Source of the DNA: Paratinospora sagittata
Lineage: Eukaryota > Streptophyta > Magnoliopsida > Ranunculales > Menispermaceae
Direction: 5' to 3'
Assembly (NCBI GenBank): GCA_035771175.1
Contig: JAYMFD010003480.1
Span: forward strand, 1 to 64,000
Length of the DNA: 64,000 bases
This document shows, piece by piece, positions 52,501-63,900 of this stretch. Each line of letters opens with the position of its first letter. The stretch's first letter is position 1. The translations under genes and the position numbers were made by a program. The notes beneath the pieces are model-generated. The model saw only the letters and a program-made list of their open reading frames with translations. It was not told the origin of the DNA and did no database searches.

Positions 52501-55500
52501 GATTGCCTCAAACACATTTTCTAAGTAAATTTAGTTCATTTAAACCAAAATTTGAGATTTAATGCTCAAAAATTCATCGGAATATTGGAACGGAGTTCCA
52601 TCTAATCTGGGGGTTGCTAGAAGGATATTAGGACTCGCTCATAGAGTTGGTGGAGAAAGCAATCCGGTGGATTGGTCGCGATTGCTTCAAACACATTTTA
52701 TAAGTAAATTTAGTTCATTTAAACCAAAATTTTAGATTTGGGGTCAAAATTCATCGGGATAGTGAAACGGAGTTCCATTTATTATGGGGGTTGCTTGAAG
52801 GATATTGGGACTCGCTTAAGGAGTTGGTAGATAAAGCAATCCGGTGGATTGGTCGCGATTGCCTCAAACACTTTTTCTAAGTATATTTAGTTCATTTAAA
52901 CCAAAATTTAGATTTGGGGGTCAAAAATTCACCGGGATATTGGAACGGAGTTCCATCTATTCTGGGGGTTCCTAAAAGGATATTGGGACTCGCTCAAAGA
53001 GTTGGTAGAGAAAGCAATACGGTGGATTGGTCGCGATTGCCTCAAACACATTTTCTAAGTAAATTTAGTTCATTTTAACCAAAATTTGAGATTTAGAGGT
53101 CAAAAATTTATCGGGATATTGGAACGGAGTTCCATCTATTCCGGGGGTTCCTAGAAGGATATTGAGACTCGCTCAAAGACTTGGTGGAGAAAGCAATACG
53201 GTGGATTGGTCGGGATTGCCTCAAACACGTTTTCTAAGTAAATTTAGTTCATTTTAACCAAAATTTGAGATTTAGGGGTCAAAAATTTATCGGGATATTG
53301 GAACGGAATTCCATCTATTCCGGGGGTTCCTAAAAGGATATTGAGAGTCGCTCAAAGACTTGGTGGAGAAAGCAATCCGGTGGATTGGTCGCGATTGCCT
53401 CAAACACATTTTCTAAGTAAATTTAGTTCATTTAAACCAAAATTTGAGATTGAGGGGTCAAAAATTAATCGGAATATTGGAACGGAGTTCCATCTATTCT
53501 GGGGGTTGCTAGAAGGATATTAGGACTCGCTCAAAGAGTTGGTAGAGAAAGCAATACGGTGGATTGGTCGCGATTGCCTCAAACACATTTTCTAAGTAAA
53601 TTTAGTTCATTTAAACCAAAATTTTAGATTTGGGGGTCAAAAATTCATCAGGATGTTGAAACGGAGTTCCATCTATTTTGGGGGTTGCTTGAAGGATATT
53701 GGGACTCGCTAAAGGAGTTGGTGGACAAAGCAATCCGGTGGATTGGTCGCGATTGCCTCAAACACTTTTTCTAAGTAAATTTAGTTCATTTAAACCAAAA
53801 TTTTAAATTTGGGGGTCAAAAATTAATCGGGATATTCAAACGGAGTTCCATCTATTCTGGGGGTTGCTTGAAGGATATTGGGACTCGCTTAAAGAGTTGG
53901 TGGAGAAAGCAATCTGGTGGATTGGTCACGATTGCCTCAAACACATTTTCTTAGTAAATTTGGTTCATTTAAAATAAAATTTGACATTTAGGGTTCAAAA
54001 ATTCATCGGGATATTGGAACGGAGTTCCATCTATTCTGGGGGGTTGTTTGAAGGATATTGGGACTCGCTAAAGGAGTTGGTGGACAAAGCAATCCGGTGG
54101 ATTGGTCGTGATTGCCTCAAACACTTTTTCTAAGTATATTTAGTTCATTTAAACCAAATATTTAGATTTATGGGTCAAAAATTGACCAGGATATTAGAAC
54201 GGAGTTCCATCTATTCCGAGGTTCGTAGAAGGATATTGGGACTCGCTCAAAGAGTTGGCGGAGAAAGCAATATGGTGGATTGGTCGCGATTGCCTCAAAC
54301 ACATTTTCTAAGTAAATTTAGTTCATTTAAACCAAAATTTGAGATTTAGTGGTCAAAAACTCATCGGGATATTGGAACAGAGTTCCATCTATTCTGGGGG
54401 GGTTGCTAGAAGGATATTGGGACTTCGCTCAAAGAGTTGGTGGAGAAAGCAATACGGGGGATTGGTCGCGATTGCTTCAAACACATTTTCTAAGTAAATT
54501 TAGTTCATTTAAACCAAAATTTTAGATTTGGGGGTCAAAAATTCATCGGGATAGTGAAACAGAGTTCCATCTATTCTGGGGGTTCCTAAAAGGATATTGG
54601 GACTCGCTCAAAGAGTTGGTAGAGAAAGCGATACGGTGGATTGGTCGCGATTGCCTCAAACACATTTTCTAAGTAAATTTAGTTCATTTTAACCAAAATT
54701 TGAGATTTAGGGGTCAAAAATTAATCGGGATATTGGAACGGAGTTCCATCTATTCCGGGGGTTCCTAGAAGGATATTTAGACTCACTCAAAGACTTGGTG
54801 GAGAAAGCAATACGGTGGATTGGTCGCGATTACCTCAAAACACTTTTTCTAAGTATATTTAGTTCATTTAAAGCAAATATTTAGATTTATGGGTAAAAAA
54901 TTCACCGGGATATTGGAACGGAGTTCCATCTATTCCGGGGTTCCTAGAAGGATATTGGGACTTCGCTCAAAGAGTTGGTGGAGAAAGCAATATGGTGGAT
55001 TGGTCGCGATTACCTCAAACACTTTTTCTAAGTATATTTAGTTCATTTAAACCAAATATTTAGATTTATGGGTAAAAAATTCACCGGGATATTGGAACGG
55101 AGTTCCATCTATTCCGGGGTTCCTAGAAGGATATTGGGACTCGTTCAAAGAGTTGGTGGAGAAAGCAATATGGTGGATTGGTCGCGATTCCCTCAAACAC
55201 ATTTCCTAAGTAAATTTAGTTCATTTAAACCAAATTTTGAGATTTAGTGGTCAAAAATTTATCAGGATATTGGAACGGAGTTCCATCTATTCTGGGGGGT
55301 TGCTAGAAAGATATTGGGGACTCGCTCAAAGAGTTGGTGGAGAAAGCAATCCGGTGGATTGGTTGCGATTGCCTCAAACACATTTTCTAAGTAAATTTAG
55401 TTCATTTAAACCAAAATTTTAGATTTGGGGGGTCAAAAATTCATCGGGATAGTGAAACGGAGTTCCATCGATTCTGGGGGTTGCTTGAAGGATATTGGGA

Positions 55501-57585
55501 CTCGCTGAAGGAGTTGGTAGATAAAGCAATCCGGTGGATTGGTCGCGATTCCCTCAAACACTTTTTCTAAGTATATTTAGTTCATTTAAACCAAAATTTA
55601 GATTTGGGGGTCAAAAATTCACCGTGATATTGGAACGGAGTTCCATCTATTACGGGGGTTCCTAAAAGGATATTGGGACTTCGCTCAAAGAGTTGGTAGA
55701 GAAAGCAATACGGTGGATTGGTCGCGATTCCCTCAAACACATTTCCTAAGTAAATTTAGTTCATTTAAACCAAATTTTGAGATTTAGTGGTCAAAAATTC
55801 ATCAGGATATTGGAACGGAGTTCCATCTATTCTGGGGGGTTGCTAGAAGGATATTGGGACTCGCTCAAAGAGTTGGTGGAGAAAGCAATCCGGTGGATTG
55901 GTCGCGATTGCCTCAAACACATTTTCTAAGTAAATTTAGTTCATTTAAACCAAAATTTTAGATTTGGGGGTCAAAAATTCATCGGGATAGTGAAACGGAG
56001 TTCCATCTATTCTGGGGGTTGCTTGAAGGATATTGGGACTCGCTTAAGGAGTTGGTAGATAAAGCAATCCGGTGGATTGGTCGCGATTGCCTCAAACACT
56101 TTTTCTAAGTATATTTAGTTCATTTCAACCAAAATTTGAGATTTAGAGGTCAAAAATTCATCGGGATATTGGAACGGAGTTCCATCTATTCTGGGGGTTC
56201 CTAAAAGGATATTGGGACTCGCTCAAAGAGTTGGTAGAGAAAGCAATACGGTGGATTGGTCGCGATTGCCTGAAACACATTTTCTAAGTAAATTTAGTTC
56301 ATTTAAACCAAAATTTTAGATTTGGGGGTCAAAAATTCATCGGGATAGTGAAACGGAGTTCCATCGATTTTGGGGGTTGCTTGAAGGATATTGGGACTCG
56401 CTGAAGGAGTTGGTAGATAAAGCAATCCGGTGGATTGGTCGCGATTCCCTCAAACACTTTTTCTAAGTATATTTAGAACATTTAAACCAAAATTTAGATT
56501 TGGGGGTCAAAAATTCACCGGGATATTGGAACGGAGTTCCATCTATTCTGGGGGTTCCTAAAAGGATATTGGGACTCGCTCAAAGAGTTGGTAGAGAAAG
56601 CAATGCGGTGGATTGGTCGCGATTGCCTCAAACACATTTTCTAAGTAAATTTAGTTCATTTTAACCAAAATTTGAGATTTAGGGGTCAAAAATTTATCGG
56701 GATATTGGAACGGAGTTCCATCTATTCCGGGGGTTCCTAGAAGGATATTGAGACTCGCTCAAAGACTTGGTGGAGAAAGCAATCCGGTGGATTGGTCGCG
56801 ATTGCCTCAAACACGTTTTCTAAGTAAATTTAGTTCATTTAAACCAAAATTTGAGATTGAGGGGTCAAAAATTAATCGGAATATTGGAACGGAGTTCCAT
56901 CTATTCTAGGGGTTGCTAGAAGGATATTAGGACTCGCTCAAAGAGTTGGTAGAGAAAGCAATACGGTGGATTGGTCGCGATCCGCCTCAAACACATTTTC
57001 TAAGTAAATTTAGTTCATTTAAACCAAAATTTTAGATTTGGGGGGTCAAAAATTCATCAGGATATTGAAACGGAGTTCCATCTACTCTGGGGGTTGCTTG
57101 AAGGATATTGGGACTCCGCTAAAGGAGTTGGTGGACAAAGCAATCCGGTGGATTGGTCGCGATTGCCTCAAACACTTTTTCTAAGTAAATTTAGTTCATT
57201 TAAACCAAAATTTTAGATTTGGGGGGTCAAAAATTAATCGGGATATTGAAACGGAGTTCCATCTATTCTGGGGGTTGCTTGAAGGATATTGGGACTCGCT
57301 CAAAGAGTTGGTGGAGAAAGCAATCTGGTGGATTGGTCACGATTGCCACAAACACATTTTCTAAGTAAATTTAGTTCATTTAAAACAAAATTTGACATTT
57401 AGGGTTCAAAAATTCATCGGGATATTGGAACGGAGTTCCATCTATTCTGGGGGGTTGTTTGAAGGATATTGGGACTCGCTAAAGGAGTTGGTGGACAAAG
57501 CAATCCGGTGGGATTGGTCGTGATTGCCTCAAACACTTTTTCTAAGTATATTTAGTTCATTTAAACCAAATATTTAGATTTATGG
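49521..57585 (+). repeat. Mosaic satellite with a second 10-mer duplication
   Basis: No gene is visible. 49521-50200 (E, F, G, H) shares the GGTCAAAATTGCC marker with 32.8 and 34.6 kb. Words at 51554 and 53341 recur with a 1787 bp offset, ten monomers, covering A, A, B (AATCGGAATATTGG), C with GATGTTGAAAC, D, and the start of E. 54174-55260 is the series F, G, N/O, A, M, M, P, with M occurring twice in a row (about 54893 and 55073). 56860-57585 returns to B, C, D, E in the order of the left-hand HOR blocks. Confidence 0.75.
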
Positions 57586-60500
57586 GTCAAAAATTGACCG
57601 GGATATTGGAACGGAGTTCCATCTATTCCGGGGTTCGTAGAAGGATATTGGGACTCGCTCAAAGAGTTGGCGGAGGAAAGCAATATGGTGGATTGGTCGC
57701 GATTGCCTCAAACACATTTTCTAAGTAAATTTAGTTCATTTAAACCAAAATTTGAGATTTAGTGGTCAAAAATTCATCGGGATATTGGAACAGAGTTCCA
57801 TCTATTCTGGGGGGTTGCTAGAAGGATATTGGGACTCGCTCAAAGAGTTGGTGGAGAAAGCAATACGGGGGATTGGTCGCGATTGCTTCAAACACATTTT
57901 CTAAGTAAATTTAGTTCATTTAAACCAAAATTTTAGATTTGGGGGTCAAAAATTCATCGGGATAGTGAAACAGAGTTCCATCTATTCTGGGGGTTCCTAA
58001 AAGGATATTGGGACTTCGCTCAAAGAGTTGGTAGAGAAAGCGATACGGTGGATTGGTCGCGATTGCCTCAAACACATTTTCTAAGTAAATTTAGTTCATT
58101 TTAACCAAAATTTGAGATTTAGGGGTCAAAAATTTATCGGGATATTGGAAAGGAGTTCCATCTATTCCGGGGGTGCCTAGAAGGATATTGAGACTCACTC
58201 AAAGACTTGGTGGGAGAAAGCAATACGGTGGATTGGTCGCGATTACCTCAAACACTTTTTCTAAGTATATTTAGTTCATTTAAACCAAATATTTAGATTT
58301 ATGGGTAAAAAATTCACCGGGATATTGGAACGGAGTTCCATCTATTCCGGGGTTCCTAGAAGGATATTGGGACTCGCTCAAAGAGTTGGGGGAGAAAGCA
58401 ATATGGTGGATTGGTCGCGATTCCCTCAAACACATTTCCTAAGTAAATTTAGTTCATTTAAACCAAATTTTGAGATTTAGTGGTCAAAAATTTATCAGGA
58501 TATTGGAACGGAGTTCCATCTATTCTGTGGGGTTGCTAGAAGGATATTGGGACTCGCTCAAAGAGTTGGTGGAGAAAGCAATCCGGTGGATTGGTCGCGA
58601 TTGCCTCAAACACATTTTCTAAGTAAATTTAGTTCATTTAAACCAAAATTTTAGATTTGGGGGTCAAAAATTCATCGGGATAGTGAAACGGAGTTCCATC
58701 GATTCTGGGGGTTGCTTGAAGGATATTGGGACTCGCTAAAGGAGTTGGTGGACAAAGCAATCCGGTGGATTGGTCGCGATTGCCTCAAACACTTTTTCTA
58801 AGTAAATTTAGTTCATTTAAACCAAAATTTTAGATTTGGGGGTCAAAAATTAATCGGGATATTGAAACGGAGTTCCATCTATTCTGGGGGTTGCTTGAAG
58901 GATATTGGGACTCGCTCAAAGAGTTGGTGGAGAAAGCAATCTGGTGGATTGGTCACGATTGCCTCAAACACATTTTCTAAGTAAATTTAGTTCATTTAAA
59001 ACAAAATTTGACATTTAGGGTTCAAAAATTCATCGGGATATTGAAACGGAGTTCCATCTATTCTGGGGGGTTGTTTGAAGGATATTGGGACTCGCTAAAG
59101 GAGTTGGTGGACAAAGCAATCCGGTGGATTGGTCGTGATTGCCTCAAACACTTTTTCTAAGTATATTTAGTTCATTTAAACCAAATATTTAGATTTATGG
59201 GTCAAAAATTGACCGGGATATTGGAACGGAGTTCCATCTATTCCGGGGTTCGTAGAAGGATATTGGGACTCGCTCAAAGAGTTGGCGGAGAAAGCAATAT
59301 GGTGGATTGGTCGCGATTGCCTCAAACACATTTTCTAAGTAAATTTAGTTCATTTAAACCAAAATTTGAGATTTAGTGGTCAAAAATTCATCGGGATATT
59401 GGAACAGAGTTCCATCTATTCTGGGGGGTTGCTAGAAGGATATTGGGACTCGCTCAAAGAGTTGGTGGAGAAAGCAATACGGGGGATTGGTCGCGATTGC
59501 TTCAAACACATTTTCTAAGTAAATTTAGTTCATTTAAACCAAAATTTTAGATTTGGGGGTCAAAAATTCATCGGGATAGTGAAACAGAGTTCCATCTATT
59601 CTGGGGGTTCCTAAAAGGATATTGGGACTCGCTCAAAGAGTTGGTAGAGAAAGCGATACGGTGGATTGGTCGCGATTGCCTCAAACACATTTTCTAAGTA
59701 AATTTAGTTCATTTTAACCAAAATTTGAGATTTAGGGGTCAAAAATTTATCGGGATATTGGAAAGGAGTTCCATCTATTCCGGGGGTGCCTAGAAGGATA
59801 TTGAGACTCACTCAAAGACTTGGTGGAGAAAGCAATACGGTGGATTGGTCGCGATTACCTCAAACACTTTTTCTAAGTATATTTAGTTCATTTAAACCAA
59901 ATATTTAGATTTATGGGGTAAAAAATTCACCGGGATATTGGAACGGAGTTCCATCTATTCCGGGGTTCCTAGAAGGATATTGGGACTCGCTCAAAGAGTT
60001 GGTGGAGAAAGCAATATGGTGGATTGGTCGCGATTCACTCAAACACATTTCCTAAGTAAATTTAGTTCATTTAAACCAAATTTTGAGATTTAGTGGTCAA
60101 AAATTTATCAGGATATTGGAACGGAGTTCCATCTATTCTGTGGGGTTGCTAGAAGGATATTGGGACTCGCTCAAAGAGTTGGTGGAGAAAGCAATCCGGC
60201 GGATTGGTCGCGATTGCCTCAAACACATTTTCTAAGTAAACTTAGTTCATTTAAAACCAAAATTTTAGATTTGGGGGTCAAAAATTCATCGGGATAGTGA
60301 AACGGAGTTCCATCGATTCTGGGGGTTGCTTGAAGGATATTGGGACTCGCTTAAGGAGTTGGTAGATAAAGCAATCCGGTGGATTGGTCGCGATTGCCTC
60401 AAACACTTTTTCTAAGTATATTTAGTTCATTTAAACCAAAATTTAGATTTGGGGGTCAAAAATTCACCGTGATATTGGAACGGAGTTCCATCTATTCCGG

Positions 60501-60992
60501 GGGGTTCCTAAAAGGATATCGAGACTCGCTCAAAGAGTTGGTAGAGAAAGCAATACGGTGGATTGGTCGCGATTGCCTCAAACACATTTTCTAAGTAAAT
60601 TTAGTTCATTTTAACCAAAATTTGAGATTTAGGGGTCAAAAATTTATCGGGATATTGGAACGGAGTTCCATCTATTCCGGGGGTTCCTAGAAGGATATTG
60701 AGACTCACTCAAAGACTTGGTGGAGAAAGCAATACGGTGGATTGGTCGCGATTGCCTCAAACACATTTTCTAAGTAAATTTAGTTCATTTTAACCAAAAT
60801 TTTAGATTTAGGGGTCAAAAATTTATCGGGATATTGGAACGGAGTTCCATCTATTCCGGGGGTTCCTAGAAGGATATTGAGACTCGCTCAAAGACTTGGT
60901 GGAGAAAGCAATCCGGTGGATTGGTCGCGATTGCCTCAAACACATTTTCTAAGTAAATTTAGTTCATTTTAACCAAAATTTGAGATTTAGGG
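57586..60992 (+). repeat. 9-mer higher-order repeat (1615 bp) and partial copy
   Basis: F monomers begin at 57586 and 59201, 1615 bp apart. The order is F, G (ending CAATACGGGGG and TTGCTTCAAAC), N/O fusion (GAAACAGAG start, GCGATACGG end), A with GGAAAGGAG and GGGGGTGCCTAG, M, P with CTGTGGGGTTGC, N/C fusion (CCATCGATTC), D, E. The second copy keeps this order to P, then continues N, O, A, A in place of N/C, D, E. The private variants shared between copies make this an HOR of recent origin. Confidence 0.85.
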
Positions 60993-63900
60993 GTCAAAAA
61001 TTTATCGGGATATTGGAACGGAGTTCCATCTATTCCGGGGTTCCTAGAAGGATATTGGGACTCGCTCAAAGAGTTGGTGGAGAAAGCAATATGGTGGATT
61101 GGTCGCGATTCCCTCAAACACATTTCCTAAGTAAATTTAGTTCATTTAAACCAAATTTTGAGATTTAGTGGTCAAAAATTTATCAGGATATTGGAACGGA
61201 GTTCCATCTATTCTGGGGGGTTGCTAGAAGGATATTGGGACTCGCTCAAAGAGTTGGTGGAGAAAGCAATCTAAGCAATATGGTGGATTGGTCGCGATTC
61301 ACTCAAACACATTTCCTAAGTAAATTTAGTTCATTTAAACCAAATTTTGAGATTTAGTGGTCAAAAATTTATCAGGATATTGGAACGGAGTTCCATCTAT
61401 TCTGTGGGGTTGCTAGAAGGATATTGGGACTCGCTCAAAGAGTTGGTGGAGAAAGCAATCCGGCGGATTGGTCGCGATTGCCTCAAACACATTTTCTAAG
61501 TAAACTTAGTTCATTTAAACCAAAATTTTAGATTTGGGGGTCAAAAATTCATCGGGATAGTGAAACGGAGTTCCATCGATTCTGGGGGTTGCTTGAAGGA
61601 TATTGGGACTCGCTTAAGGAGTTGGTAGATAAAGCAATCCGGTGGATTGGTCGCGATTGCCTCAAACACTTTTTCTAAGTATATTTAGTTCATTTAAACC
61701 AAAATTTAGATTTGGGGGTCAAAAATTCACCGTGATATTGGAACGGAGTTCCATCTATTCCGGGGGTTCCTAAAAGGATATCGAGACTCGCTCAAAGAGT
61801 TGGTAGAGAAAGCAATACGGTGGATTGGTCGCGATTGCCTCAAACACATTTTCTAAGTAAATTTAGTTCATTTTAACCAAAATTTGAGATTTAGGGGTCA
61901 AAAATTTATCGGGATATTGGAACGGAGTTCCATCTATTCCGGGGGTTCCTAGAAGGATATTGAGACTCACTCAAAGACTTGGTGGAGAAAGCAATACGGT
62001 GGATTGGTCGCGATTGCCTCAAACACATTTTCTAAGTAAATTTAGTTCATTTTAACCAAAATTTTAGATTTAGGGGTCAAAAATTTATCGGGATATTGGA
62101 ACGGAGTTCCATCTATTCCGGGGGTTCCTAGAAGGATATTGAGACTCGCTCAAAGACTTGGTGGAGAAAGCAATCCGGTGGATTGGTCGCGATTGCCTCA
62201 AACACATTTTCTAAGTAAATTTAGTTCATTTTAACCAAAATTTGAGATTTAGGGGTCAAAAATTTATCGGGATATTGGAACGGAGTTCCATCTATTCCGG
62301 GGTTCCTAGAAGGATATTGGGACTCGCTCAAAGAGTTGGTGGAGAAAGCAATATGGTGGATTGGTCGCGATTCCCTCAAACACATTTCCTAAGTAAATTT
62401 AGTTCATTTAAACCAAATTTTGAGATTTAGTGGTCAAAAATTTATCAGGATATTGGAACGGAGTTCCATCTATTCTGGGGGGTTGCTAGAAGGATATTGG
62501 GACTCGCTCAAAGAGTTGGTGGAGAAAGCAATCCGGTGGATTGGTCGCGATTGCCTCAAACACATTTTCTAAGTAAATTTAGTTCATTTTAACCAAAATT
62601 TGAGATTTAGGGGTCAAAAATTTATCGGGATATTGGAACGGAGTTCCATCTATTCCGGGGGTTCCTAGAAGGATATTGAGACTCACTCAAAGACTTGGTG
62701 GAGAAAGCAATACGGTGGATTGGTCGCGATTGCCTCAAACACATTTTCTAAGTAAATTTAGTTCATTTTAACCAAAATTTTAGATTTAGGGGTCAAAAAT
62801 TTATCGGGATATTGGAACGGAGTTCCATCTATTCCGGGGGTTCCTAGAAGGATATTGAGACTCGCTCAAAGACTTGGTGGAGAAAGCAATCCGGTGGATT
62901 GGTCGCGATTGCCTCAAACACATTTTCTAAGTAAATTTAGTTCATTTAAACCAAAATTTGAGATTGAGGGGTCAAAAATTAATCGGAATATTGGAACGGA
63001 GTTCCATCTATTCTGGGGGTTGCTAGAAGGATATTAGGACTCGCTCAAAGAGTTGGTAGAGAAAGCAATACGGTGGATTGGTCGCGATCGCCTCAAACAC
63101 ATTTTCTAAGTAAATTTAGTTCATTTAAACCAAAATTTTAGATTTGGGGGTCAAAAATTCATCAGGATATTGAAACGGAGTTCCATCTATTCTGGGGGAT
63201 TGTTTGAAGGATATTGGGACTCGCTAAAGGAGTTGGTGGACAAAGCAATACGGGGGATTGGTCGCGATTGCTTCAAACACATTTTCTAAGTAAATTTAGT
63301 TCATTTAAACCAAAATTTTAGATTTGGGGGTCAAAAATTCATCGGGATAGTGAAACAGAGTTCCATCTATTCTGGGGGTTCCTAAAAGGATATTGGGACT
63401 CGCTCAAAGAGTTGGTAGAGAAAGCGATACGGTGGATTGGTCGCGATTGCCTCAAACACATTTTCTAAGTAAATTTAGTTCATTTTAACCAAAATTTGAG
63501 ATTTAGGGGTCAAAAATTTATCGGGATATTGGAACGGAGTTCCATCTATTCCGGGGTTCCTAGAAGGATATTGGGACTCGCTCAAAGAGTTGGTGGAGAA
63601 AGCAATATGGTGGATTGGTCGCGATTCCCTCAAACACATTTCCTAAGTAAATTTAGTTCATTTAAACCAAATTTTGAGATTTAGTGGTCAAAAATTTATC
63701 AGGATATTGGAACGGAGTTCCATCTATTCTGGGGGGTTGCTAGAAGGATATTGGGACTCGCTCAAAGAGTTGGTGGAGAAAGCAATCCGGTGGATTGGTC
63801 GCGATTGCCTCAAACACATTTTCTAAGTAAATTTAGTTCATTTTAACCAAAATTTGAGATTTAGGGGTCAAAAATTTATCGGGATATTGGAACGGAGTTC

